Of a DNA stretch of 64,000 nucleotides, positions 25,947-34,365 are shown piece after piece. Both the position numbers and the translations under genes were made by a program. The stretch's first letter is position 1, and each line of letters opens with the position of its first letter. The notes under the pieces were generated by a model. It made no database searches and was not told where the DNA came from. It saw nothing but the letters and a program-made list of their open reading frames with translations. Source of the stretch: Elusimicrobiota bacterium (GTDB taxonomy: Bacteria; Elusimicrobiota; Elusimicrobia; Elusimicrobiales; UBA9959). The stretch covers positions 62,001-126,000 of the forward strand of contig JAGVVD010000044.1 in NCBI GenBank assembly GCA_019135865.1. Reading direction: 5' to 3'.

Positions 25947-27725
25947 TTATGCCCGAGCACAAATCGCTTCCAAATGCGCCAAAATCTGTTCCTTCGAATC
26001 CGATTTAAACACATAACGATTATAAAAAGATAAATCCCTCTTTTTCGCAAGTTTACCTTCCAGGAACAGCCCCAATTGGGATAAAAGCTCATCCATAGAA
26101 TCAAAACAATAGACACGCTTCTTCAAAGATTCCAGCGCATCTGGGAGTATCGGCCTAAGGCGGTCCAGCATCAGGAATATGTCGCAGTCGCGAGGGAGCG
26201 CTTCATAAAGGGTGGTTGAGGCCAGCTCAAGAACCACCGCGCGGGGCTTGTAGACGAACATCGCGTCGGCAAACGAGATTTCATCGACAACTCTCAAACG
26301 TTTCTTTTTCTCAAGTATAGGCAGCACTGAAAGGGTTTTATAATTGGGGTAAGGAAATGGCTTTATAATGGACGTATATTTAGTATTGGCATCGAGGAAC
26401 TCGATAATCGATTTTTGGTACGACGTTATGGTTTCAGGCTTTTCGCGCAAGACTCCGCCGTCAAGCATGGGCCTGTTAAACATCGCAGGGAAAAGAATAT
26501 CTGTGGTTTGCGAACCTTCAGGCTCTGGTGCCATGGCTCGAGATGAACCGAAATCCAGAACGGTAACCTTATCGGGATCCAACCAGGGCCAAGCCATGTG
26601 CACGTCATTTTTGGTAAACCCGTAGGAGATATACTGATTGCAGCGGCTGAACTCTGACCAGTACAACTCATCGTTAATCCTTGGAACTTGCATTCCCCCA
26701 TGCTGCGCCCCTACGACTTTGATGCCTTTAGCGAGCAAGTATTCAACGATTAACGCTTTAGGACATTCAACAGGGGAATCCCCCCATATGGCCGCCTTAA
26801 AATCATGCCGGGAGCAGAAATCCTTAAACCACACCAGGGCCCTGAGATACCCTTGGGAATTGGCATTAAAATCATCAATCATCGCTCCCGCCATAATTCT
26901 CTGCAATGGGGTAAAAGTGTCGGGTTCAACGCTTTCTAGTTTAAGAGCAAGGGGATATTCCAAATTAGGGGCAGTATCTTCGCATTGTGACTCGTATTTA
27001 TATACGATTGCATTCCCCGGGAACTCGGTCTTCAAGAATGCCAAGTCGTATAAATTATCAAAGAGAAGAATACTTCCCGAGACACCCCCTCTTTTTCTCC
27101 TTAAAGGATTAAAAGTGGATAGAGACTCTTTGATTTTTGACGGGGCAGTCATCAATAGTGATGGATGCGCAAGCCATTTTATCCGGCGCAATAAACGTTC
27201 ATACACCCCCGGAAGTTGTTCTGCTTTCCCATTGGGTGCGGGGTTAACAAAGACTTTAATTCCCTGCAATAGGCCTACAACATCCTTAAGCGCTACCCCA
27301 AAATCCATCTTTCTTTCAAAACATATCAATTCCTCCGGATTGTATTCCTCAATTGCCCGGTTCAGTCCAAGCAGGAGACTGAAGACCCCGTTGTACTGAA
27401 GGTATAACCGGTAAGAATACACCGCGCTAAATAAACGCATCCCCTTTACTTTCAATAACTCGGAGAAGTGCGCCGAATATCTCGAATCAAGAAAATCCAC
27501 AATTTTTCCTACGGCCTGATCAGTATGTTCAATATTGTTTCTTCCTTCTTCCGGAGAAATATACTTGCACAGACAAACAGCCTCTATTCCATATTTTTCT
27601 TTAAGAAGCACCTGAACGGAAGGATCCGTGGTAAGAACGGCGCACATTTCCTTTACCACAACAGAAGGAGCCTTGAGACAGACCTCAAGTTCGTCAATAT
27701 CGTTAAGAAGCAGGACTCTTCGCAT
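25947..27725 (-). CDS. Large GT-B-like surface-polysaccharide protein, 592 aa
   Basis: I do not recognise a named family. The C-terminal half has GAQHGG (typical of capsule/LPS GT-B enzymes that see a lipid or sugar acid), YGFTKNDV, SIIKPFPYPNY, then an acidic/Ser segment ELASTTLYEAL in the place of the donor-binding loop. There is no signal peptide or clear helix. ATG 27725 follows TGGAAGGTTA and is preferred over 27773. Size and layout match the 609-residue protein at 20326, and both bracket the radical SAM set. Confidence 0.6.
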   Translation of the reverse strand: MRRVLLLNDIDELEVCLKAPSVVVKEMCAVLTTDPSVQVLLKEKYGIEAVCLCKYISPEEGRNNIEHTDQAVGKIVDFLDSRYSAHFSELLKVKGMRLFSAVYSYRLYLQYNGVFSLLLGLNRAIEEYNPEELICFERKMDFGVALKDVVGLLQGIKVFVNPAPNGKAEQLPGVYERLLRRIKWLAHPSLLMTAPSKIKESLSTFNPLRRKRGGVSGSILLFDNLYDLAFLKTEFPGNAIVYKYESQCEDTAPNLEYPLALKLESVEPDTFTPLQRIMAGAMIDDFNANSQGYLRALVWFKDFCSRHDFKAAIWGDSPVECPKALIVEYLLAKGIKVVGAQHGGMQVPRINDELYWSEFSRCNQYISYGFTKNDVHMAWPWLDPDKVTVLDFGSSRAMAPEPEGSQTTDILFPAMFNRPMLDGGVLREKPETITSYQKSIIEFLDANTKYTSIIKPFPYPNYKTLSVLPILEKKKRLRVVDEISFADAMFVYKPRAVVLELASTTLYEALPRDCDIFLMLDRLRPILPDALESLKKRVYCFDSMDELLSQLGLFLEGKLAKKRDLSFYNRYVFKSDSKEQILAHLEAICARA

Positions 27726-27778
27726 TAACCTTCCAGATGTTGCGCCGATAGAGGCAGGCAAGCTAACATACACCCGAC

Positions 27779-28459
27779 TTATCGCAGCGCTCTAACCGTT
27801 TTAAAAGCTTCGGCATATCGGAAACCTGTTTTCAGGCCCCAAAGGGTCGCATTGGCTTTAATTCCCGCCAAAGACCGAGGATGTGTCGGGTCTTTGAGTT
27901 CTGTTAGGTATTTTGACATGGCGGTAAGCTTGTCCGGCAATGTTCCCGTGATATCGTAAAAGACATCGGGGGCGTATGTTAGGGGATATCTCCATTCGGT
28001 TGAGGAAAGAATTTCAAAAGAATATATCTCCTTAACGATAGCCCCCGCCATGGGGCGGGTTGCGGTGATAACCGCCTCGTAGGTTATTTTATGGTCCACA
28101 TTCAAATCCCCCGGGTAATGGGTGAAAACCACATCCGGTTTAATCTTAGAAATGATCTCTTCAACGACCTTTACAACATCCAGCAAAGGGACTGAATCGA
28201 ACCGGTTATCCGGCAAATCAAACAAATGATTTCCGGATATACCCAATATGGCATTAGCTTCCAGGGTTTGTCTTTTCAAACCGGATATTTCTCCTTTCCT
28301 CTTACCGGGAGTTCTTTTTGAATCTCTCGACGTGACCCCTTCACCAAGGATAACGCTGTGTGCCTCACACCCTTCTTTGACTAAGCGGGCCACCGTCCCC
28401 CCACACCCCAACACCTGGTCATCCGGGTGTGCTGCGATTATTAAGATCGATTTACTCAT
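27779..28459 (-). CDS. PIG-L family (LmbE-like) N-deacetylase
   Basis: The 226-residue zinc enzyme starts ILIIAAHPDDQVLGCGG, the AHPDD motif with its metal-binding His and Asp, and has HYPGDLNVDH for the third ligand. PIG-L enzymes remove acetyl from GlcNAc-type sugars or related amides. Its start overlaps the stop of the upstream methyltransferase by one base. It may expose an amine for later N-acylation or methylation. Confidence 0.9.
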   Translation of the reverse strand: MSKSILIIAAHPDDQVLGCGGTVARLVKEGCEAHSVILGEGVTSRDSKRTPGKRKGEISGLKRQTLEANAILGISGNHLFDLPDNRFDSVPLLDVVKVVEEIISKIKPDVVFTHYPGDLNVDHKITYEAVITATRPMAGAIVKEIYSFEILSSTEWRYPLTYAPDVFYDITGTLPDKLTAMSKYLTELKDPTHPRSLAGIKANATLWGLKTGFRYAEAFKTVRALR

Positions 28460-29127
28460 TATACCCCCTTCAGCGCGAGGAAGTTCCAGCTCGCAAAGAT
28501 ATGGTTATTTGACGGGATTTCTCTTTTCACTATCTTATGTTCCAACACCTCTATCTTAAAACCCTTGAACAAATCCTGGAGGTGCCGTTTATCGGTAAAA
28601 TGCACGCAACCGACGTTCTCGAACTGCCCGTTCTGTATGGCCGCACGGGTATACTTGTCTTCTCCAGGGATTCCCTTCTTGTAATCCGAATGTATTGTGG
28701 AGAACCAATCTATCCCAATAAACTTTCCCCGCGGTTTCAATGCTTTATGTACCAGTTTAACGCCCCTTCGTATCCCTGAGCTCGGCGCATGGGTAAGGGA
28801 CGCACGGTCGACTATAAGGTCAAATTTTACAGAGAACGGGATTTTTTCCGTAAAATCACCTGCAACTATTTTATCGCGGCACCAAGAGAAGCGTTTTTTA
28901 AGTTTGCCGACTATAAACTGACTGCCTTCTATCGCATAATAATCCGCCCCCAAGTGCTTAAAGAACGGGATATTAGCGCCGGCTCCACAGCCAAGTTCCA
29001 GAACTCTAAACGCCCTCTTTTGGGTGGCGGCATACCTTTTCACATACGAAACCAAATCAGACCAAGGCCAAATACTCATATGGGTGTTTTCACGATATCG
29101 AATATCCCACTCTTTGGAAAAAGCCAT
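28459..29127 (-). CDS. Class I SAM-dependent methyltransferase
   Basis: The 222-residue protein has LELGCGAGANIPFF (about residue 44), YYAIEGSQ and a LIVDRAS segment, like short sugar or thiopurine-type methyltransferases. It is coupled to the deacetylase downstream and follows WbqC by one base, so it likely belongs with the nonulosonate/amide-modification genes. The substrate is unknown. Confidence 0.82.
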   Translation of the reverse strand: MAFSKEWDIRYRENTHMSIWPWSDLVSYVKRYAATQKRAFRVLELGCGAGANIPFFKHLGADYYAIEGSQFIVGKLKKRFSWCRDKIVAGDFTEKIPFSVKFDLIVDRASLTHAPSSGIRRGVKLVHKALKPRGKFIGIDWFSTIHSDYKKGIPGEDKYTRAAIQNGQFENVGCVHFTDKRHLQDLFKGFKIEVLEHKIVKREIPSNNHIFASWNFLALKGV

Positions 29128-29128
29128 T

Positions 29129-29812
29129 TCAGTTTCCTCCCGTTATCAATCCGTATTCATCCGTGTTCATCCAAAAATCAAGCACGCCCATGTTGGGAAG
29201 GAACTCCCCCCATAACTGCCGATAAACCGGGTGCTTATAATCCTGATACGACACTGAAATTCCCGCATCAATAAAATCCTGCTCCCGGAGATAGTTTTTC
29301 CCAAGTGAGCCGGAAAGATAACTATCGGCAGAAAACGCCTTGCATAGGTCAAGGACAAGATCCGATTTTTTACTGCTTACGCCAGTCTGACTTGACCTCA
29401 CGATTTTCCTTTCTATTCCAAGTTCACGCAACCAGAACATCAACTGCTCCCAACACAATTCCGAAAGCAGGTTTATATCTTTCTGATATAGAACTTCCAG
29501 TTTAGAATAGCACTCAGCAAACCTTGGTGCCTTTTTATAATTCAGATATATCGCTTTAAGGTGGTCCTTCTTCCATTGGCTGCAGGTATCTATTTCAATT
29601 TCAGAAACAGGTATTCCCAGATGCCCCTTGGTACGCACAGGTACGGTAAGCCACATCGCGCCTTGCGGGCTTTTAATCTTATTTCTGTTGGTAAAACTAT
29701 TCTTTTCAAACTGGACAGTATCCAGAAAGACAAAAACATCACTGCCAATTATCTTTTCAAAATACCCCAGCCATGGCAGATATGCGGGTTGATGTGCGGA
29801 AAGTATGGGCAT
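29129..29812 (-). CDS. WbqC family protein
   Basis: The 227-residue protein begins SAHQPAYLPWLGYFEKI, then FVFLDTVQFEKNSFTNRNKI, the defining WbqC motifs (His-Gln-Pro, Trp-Leu-Gly-Tyr-Phe, Asp...Gln-Phe). WbqC proteins are common in O-antigen and amino-sugar loci and are thought to act in amine modification, but their reaction is poorly defined. It sits after the DegT aminotransferase. Confidence 0.9.
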   Translation of the reverse strand: MPILSAHQPAYLPWLGYFEKIIGSDVFVFLDTVQFEKNSFTNRNKIKSPQGAMWLTVPVRTKGHLGIPVSEIEIDTCSQWKKDHLKAIYLNYKKAPRFAECYSKLEVLYQKDINLLSELCWEQLMFWLRELGIERKIVRSSQTGVSSKKSDLVLDLCKAFSADSYLSGSLGKNYLREQDFIDAGISVSYQDYKHPVYRQLWGEFLPNMGVLDFWMNTDEYGLITGGN

Positions 29813-29813
29813 T

Positions 29814-30875
29814 TTATAAAGCCTTTATAATTCTGTTTACTTCAGTGTCAGAAAGGGAAGGATATACCGGCAAGGACACTGTTGATCTGGACAACATAAG
29901 AGCCCTGGGGAAGCGTCTACCCCGGCCAGGAAGTTCCCAATCCAGAATAGGGACTATAGCATCAACGCCCGCCCTTTTAAGAGTTGCGATACATTTCTCC
30001 GGGTTCGCCACCCGCATAACCGCCCGAAACCGAACTGGGGAAAGATTGCCGGAGGAAGAGGGGATATCCAGCAAGTTCAGCCCTGCGCTCTTGTATTTAT
30101 TGTATATTTGCTCCCGCCTATCGAGAAACCCTGGGAGTCTTTTTAGCTGCACCCTTCCAATAGCCGCCTGTAAATCCGTCATTTGTAAGTTAAACCTGGG
30201 CTTGAAATTTTTCCTGCAGTCGAATTCACGAAAATCCCTCGCCGCGTCCGTGTATTTTTTGTACCTGGAGACCAGCATGCCGCCCTGTCCGCCACTAGTA
30301 ATTAATTTTGTTGCATAAAAAGAATATATCCCAATGTCACCCTTTAATCCCACCTTGATATTGTTCACGGATGCGCCAAGCGCCTGAGCACAATCCTCAA
30401 TGACATGCTTTTTGAGCCCACGGATATTCAGCGGCAAACCATACATATGGGCGATAATCGAAAAATCCGAATCGGAGGCGTTCAATTCGTTCGTATCCGC
30501 ATTTGGGGAGTTCTCCGCAGTATCCGACAATATCTCTCTCCCCCCTGCCATAGCGACAGCGTGCCTAAGAGAGCTACAGGCATATGCCGGGACATCAACG
30601 CCTCTATCCCTAACTCCGAGAACACGCAATGCCAGGTATAAAGCGGCAGTCCCGCTTGAAAGCGCTACGGCATGCCCAGCAGGCAGGCCGAGGTAGGAAC
30701 AGAATTCTCTTTCAAAATTTTCAACTTCAAGGCCCTGAGCCACCCAACCGGACTTAATAATGGATGCCGCCACCCGCTGCTCATCAACTCCAAAAGTTGG
30801 TTTATTATGCGCTATCATGGTCTTCCGCATATGACTGCGTAGTAAATTGGCAAACCGCAATTGCCGAACCGGCAT
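29814..30875 (-). CDS. DegT/DnrJ/EryC1/StrS-family sugar aminotransferase
   Basis: The protein has 353 residues from ATG 30875, whose start overlaps the formyltransferase stop (TGATG). An internal ATG at 30818 may be the true start, because IAHNKPTFG is a common N-terminus. It has ALSSGTAALYLAL, VIEDCAQALGA and the PLP lysine in FYATKLITSGGQGG. It would aminate a keto sugar with glutamate as donor. It is the second Lys-type DegT enzyme in the nonulosonate block, so one may serve a different amino sugar. Confidence 0.87.
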   Translation of the reverse strand: MPVRQLRFANLLRSHMRKTMIAHNKPTFGVDEQRVAASIIKSGWVAQGLEVENFEREFCSYLGLPAGHAVALSSGTAALYLALRVLGVRDRGVDVPAYACSSLRHAVAMAGGREILSDTAENSPNADTNELNASDSDFSIIAHMYGLPLNIRGLKKHVIEDCAQALGASVNNIKVGLKGDIGIYSFYATKLITSGGQGGMLVSRYKKYTDAARDFREFDCRKNFKPRFNLQMTDLQAAIGRVQLKRLPGFLDRREQIYNKYKSAGLNLLDIPSSSGNLSPVRFRAVMRVANPEKCIATLKRAGVDAIVPILDWELPGRGRRFPRALMLSRSTVSLPVYPSLSDTEVNRIIKAL

Positions 30876-31540
30876 CAAAAGATAACTTCCAAATCATCCG
30901 GAAAATCCGGAATCACCGCAGGGGACAAGAACAAATTGAATCGCACCCCCCCATAGTTGACGAAAACTGGGTGACCCGGTTCGCTGGCAAGCAATAGTTG
31001 AAGAATATCAGAAAGCCTGGCATCCAGAGGAACCTCATTATCCTCAGGTTGCCGCTTTTTATAATAAGAGCCCTTGCCCGTTTGCTTTGTCCCAACGATA
31101 TTACTGTCAGGGAACCTATGCAATATCATGCCTATTAGCCTCAAAGTGATCTCGGAATCCCATTTTCGCAAAATTTCCGCGGTATATTGAGGCTTCATTC
31201 TAAATTTTGCCTTGACAACTATATCACCAGAGTCTACAGCATCGGAAGCCAGAATTCCGGTAATGGTATAAAATGGCTGTTTCTCATAAACAGTATGAAA
31301 TATGGGCGCCCACCCCTTACCCTCAGGAAGGTCAGAACTATGGAATACCATAACGTTCACATTCGGAGAAAGATCCGGAATAATCTTTCTATAGCTCCAC
31401 AAAACTATCAAGTCATATACCCCCCGATTTGCGGGAAGGTTAACACCGGCAGAAACATCGACCCCGGGCAAATATTTATCCGCCTCTTCCTTAAAAGAGA
31501 AATCCCCGACGTCGTTAACAACAAAAAAAACTTTTTTCAT
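30875..31540 (-). CDS. Formyltransferase-family protein (probable sugar N-formyltransferase)
   Basis: The 221-residue protein has FHSSDLPEGKGWAP, the formyl-transfer His with the following Gly-rich loop, and DSGDIV, which supplies the catalytic Asp. These are the core of methionyl-tRNA formyltransferase-like sugar formyltransferases that use N10-formyl-THF. The usual Asn two residues before the His is not seen, as in short nonulosonate-locus members. It is coupled by ATGA to the NeuB/PseI gene. I see no PseH acetyltransferase, so it may formylate the 4-amine instead. A run of seven G lies in the C-terminal part (plus 30946-30952). Confidence 0.8.
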   Translation of the reverse strand: MKKVFFVVNDVGDFSFKEEADKYLPGVDVSAGVNLPANRGVYDLIVLWSYRKIIPDLSPNVNVMVFHSSDLPEGKGWAPIFHTVYEKQPFYTITGILASDAVDSGDIVVKAKFRMKPQYTAEILRKWDSEITLRLIGMILHRFPDSNIVGTKQTGKGSYYKKRQPEDNEVPLDARLSDILQLLLASEPGHPVFVNYGGVRFNLFLSPAVIPDFPDDLEVIF

Positions 31541-32586
31541 AAAAAAACAGGTTGCCCTTTGCGATACGACCTTTTAGCATGGCGGCCCAGAAATGACTCA
31601 TAGAACCTTCCCGCACGTCCCTTACCACCGGGGACCCGCCGCATACCTATGTTTTCGGTTGTAAACACAGCATTGCGTTCAATAGGAACAAGCGCCACAA
31701 CGACTCTCTGAAACTCCTTTTTATTCAACTTTTCTCCGGCAGTTGGCTTCACCTTACCGTCCCCGGTCATTAAGTGTGCAGTTCTGATGGATTTAATCCA
31801 TCCCACTATTCCGAGGGGATCTTCAGAGAACCAATGATCGGGGCCGGGCAAATCGTGGGATAAAGTAATGTGCTTTTCAAAAAAAGAGGCGCCGAGGGAG
31901 ACCGCAAGCGCAGAGGCAAGAGGCCCTTGCGTATGGTCGGAAAAGCCTATCGGGATCGCAGGAAAAGCCGCGGCCAAAGTGCTGATCCGTAGCAGATTGG
32001 CGTCCGCAGGCGGAGTTGGGTATTGCGAAGTGCAAACCAACAAGACGGTCGGATAACCTTTATCCCCGCCGACAGCATTAACGGCACGCCTGACCTCAGA
32101 CATATCGGACATACCCGAAGACAAAATCAGCGGCAACCCAGTTTTGGCATAGGTTTTGAGCAAGGGGATATTTGAAAAATCGTCGGATCCTACCTTGACG
32201 GCAGCAACGCCCAAATTAAGCAGTAATTTAAGGTCAGAGGCATTCTGCGGAGTCGACAAAAACATTATACCTTCGCTGTCACATTTTTTCTTTATCAGTT
32301 TCCATTGTTTTTCGGAAAACTCGTATCTCTTAAACATTTCAAGCATTGATTCAGTAACAATTTTACCTCGAGATTTATAGGTAAACTTCTGATTTTTGTC
32401 CGAAACAAATTCCTCCGCCTTAAAAGTTTGAAACTTTACAGCGTCCGCCCCGGATTTCTTAGCCAGGGAAATCAGTTTGTAAGCTTTCTCAATTTCACCA
32501 TTATGGTTAATACCAACTTCGGCCACAACAAAAGGACGCCCATAGTTCTGAACAGCAAACTTGCCGATGCACACATTTGGTCTCAT
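31537..32586 (-). CDS. pseI: Nonulosonic acid synthase (NeuB/LegI/PseI family)
   Basis: The 349-residue protein condenses PEP with a 6-carbon sugar to form a 9-carbon sialic-type acid. It has VVAEVGINHNGEI and AVKFQTFKAEEF at the start of the TIM barrel, LSTPQNASD and SSGMSDMSEV, and a C-terminal SAF (antifreeze-like) domain. PseC-, PseF- and PseG-like genes just upstream favour pseudaminic over neuraminic or legionaminic acid, but sequence alone does not settle the isomer. Confidence 0.88.
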   Translation of the reverse strand: MRPNVCIGKFAVQNYGRPFVVAEVGINHNGEIEKAYKLISLAKKSGADAVKFQTFKAEEFVSDKNQKFTYKSRGKIVTESMLEMFKRYEFSEKQWKLIKKKCDSEGIMFLSTPQNASDLKLLLNLGVAAVKVGSDDFSNIPLLKTYAKTGLPLILSSGMSDMSEVRRAVNAVGGDKGYPTVLLVCTSQYPTPPADANLLRISTLAAAFPAIPIGFSDHTQGPLASALAVSLGASFFEKHITLSHDLPGPDHWFSEDPLGIVGWIKSIRTAHLMTGDGKVKPTAGEKLNKKEFQRVVVALVPIERNAVFTTENIGMRRVPGGKGRAGRFYESFLGRHAKRSYRKGQPVFL

Positions 32587-32609
32587 ATATATCCCGTCGG
32601 AAGCACCTT

Positions 32610-33617
32610 TTACGCAGAAGATGCCACACCTAGTTTACTAAGCAGCCTGGAAACTATCCTTCTCGGGCCCGACCCGTCAACGAAAGAAATGCCTAAACGC
32701 CCCCGCCGCGCCCGCTCAATCGGATTCTCATAAAGTTTTAACCCCGCTTCCAAGGAATCCCAGACATTCGGATCAAAAAAAGAACCGGCGGAATAAATCA
32801 CTCCGGACTTGCTCCAGCCGCGAATATTGTTAGCCTGGTTTTCCGCATCGGCTACGGCTACAGTAGGGACTCCGGACATTGCCAGTTCGTATAAAGTTTG
32901 CCCTCCGGATGAAACAGCCATATCAGAATCACTCATCGCGCGCAGCATCCCTCCCCCATCCGGAGACATCAGGTACTCAGTATTCACATCGCCACAACGC
33001 TCGATCTCATTTTTATTTGAAAACCATTTTCCAATAACCACCTTCTTTTTCAGATCCGGGTATTTCTTTGCGATAATCCCCAACACTTTCGGGGTTAGAT
33101 TCTCAGAATCAGCACCTCCAAAAGTAATAAGTGCTGTGCCAAATCGGTCCCATGATTTGCGCTTACCCCCACCCCACAATTCCTTACGCAGCGGGAAATA
33201 CTTACAGCCTAAAAGATACTCAACGCCTTTGCCGGGAGGATACACAATATCTTCAGCGAAAATTGAACCGTTAACAACGACTCCAGGCGGATATGATATT
33301 CGAGACCAATCATCCAGATACACGGCCAAGCGACTATTCACGGACAGCGCAAGGTAAGTGTCCGGTGTCGCCAAATAAGAATCGATTATTACGATGTCAG
33401 ATTTTTTTACCAGGCCGCTGGTTCTACTCATGTCTGATAACCAGTCGAAACATAAAAAATCCACACCTGTGGGGGCATATTCATCCGGCCCCAGGCCAGC
33501 AATCACAACTTTAGGGAATATCCGAAATTCTCCAAAAGCATGGGCGATAGCCATAGATCTTGAGATGTGCCCATATCCGCTCTTTGCCCCCCCCTCCGTA
33601 AAGATCAGCACGTTCAT
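32610..33617 (-). CDS. pseG: PseG/SpsG-like UDP-sugar hydrolase
   Basis: The 335-residue GT-B protein starts LIFTEGGAKSGYGHISRS, with the Gly-rich loop and His of PseG, and has SSGGQTLYELAMSGVP in the C-terminal domain. PseG removes UDP from the 2,4-diamino-altrose intermediate before PseI. A run of eight G (plus 33587-33594) falls in codons 8-11. The gene lies between pseF and pseI. Confidence 0.83.
   Translation of the reverse strand: MNVLIFTEGGAKSGYGHISRSMAIAHAFGEFRIFPKVVIAGLGPDEYAPTGVDFLCFDWLSDMSRTSGLVKKSDIVIIDSYLATPDTYLALSVNSRLAVYLDDWSRISYPPGVVVNGSIFAEDIVYPPGKGVEYLLGCKYFPLRKELWGGGKRKSWDRFGTALITFGGADSENLTPKVLGIIAKKYPDLKKKVVIGKWFSNKNEIERCGDVNTEYLMSPDGGGMLRAMSDSDMAVSSGGQTLYELAMSGVPTVAVADAENQANNIRGWSKSGVIYSAGSFFDPNVWDSLEAGLKLYENPIERARRGRLGISFVDGSGPRRIVSRLLSKLGVASSA
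33587..33594. repeat. Homopolymer tract: eight C on plus (eight G in coding strand) at the start of pseG
   Basis: The run lies about 23 bases into the PseG-like gene and is in frame at eight bases. A one-base change would stop translation almost at once and block pseudaminic-type acid synthesis. Confidence 0.75.
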
Positions 33618-33642
33618 ATACGTTGCAATTTACAAATCAGGC

Positions 33643-34365
33643 CTAAAACCGAGATTTGTGATTGCTGTCCTTGCTTGTCAAAATAGCGTTGTACTTGATT
33701 TCAGCTAATCGAAAGTTATCTTCGCCATCGATGTCCTCAGCCTCAAGTTCCGGAATAACGATGGCGGCAGTGTTATCCGTAAATAATTTGCGCTTTTCTC
33801 TAAACCGAGCTGTATTTATCCAGTAAAACTGTCCGCTGTCGTGGTAGGTATCTTCAAGGTCCTGCGTCCGTTTATCGTCATTTTCCGGCCAAATCATCCA
33901 AATGCGGCCATTTTTGAACTGAAGTGCGCGTTGGATAGGGTAAGAATACTTAACCACAGGGAATACGGTATCAGCGTCAGTTTCAATCAGCTGCGTGTAC
34001 GCGGCAGCAAGACGTTCATGGGATACAAAGGGCGCCGTTGCCAATATAAGGCACACATGAGCAAAACTTCGCCCCCGCCCTTCATAAGCAGCCAACACGT
34101 CCGAGACGACATCTTCCAGGCCAGAGATATCCCCAGAAGCTTCCGGTCCTCGCATAAAGGGCACCACAGCTCCTCCTGAAACGGCCACAGAAGCTATACC
34201 GGGGTCGTCAGTGGACACCATAACTTCATCGAACAATCCGGTATCCAACGCTGCGGCAATAGAATAATGAATTATCGGTTTTCCGCAGAATGTGCGGATA
34301 TTTTTCCCGGGGAGCCGCTTGCTGCCGCCTCGCGCGGGGACGATTGCCAGCCTGGTCTCTTTCAT
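33643..34365 (-). CDS. pseF: CMP-nonulosonate cytidylyltransferase (PseF/NeuA family)
   Basis: The 240-residue protein opens LAIVPARGGSKRLPGKNIRTFCGKP, given here across the standard CTP-binding loop, then VMVSTDDPGIA. It activates the nonulosonic acid with CTP for transfer. It overlaps pseC upstream by ATGA and is followed by pseG, the usual company of PseF. Confidence 0.9.
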   Translation of the reverse strand: MKETRLAIVPARGGSKRLPGKNIRTFCGKPIIHYSIAAALDTGLFDEVMVSTDDPGIASVAVSGGAVVPFMRGPEASGDISGLEDVVSDVLAAYEGRGRSFAHVCLILATAPFVSHERLAAAYTQLIETDADTVFPVVKYSYPIQRALQFKNGRIWMIWPENDDKRTQDLEDTYHDSGQFYWINTARFREKRKLFTDNTAAIVIPELEAEDIDGEDNFRLAEIKYNAILTSKDSNHKSRF

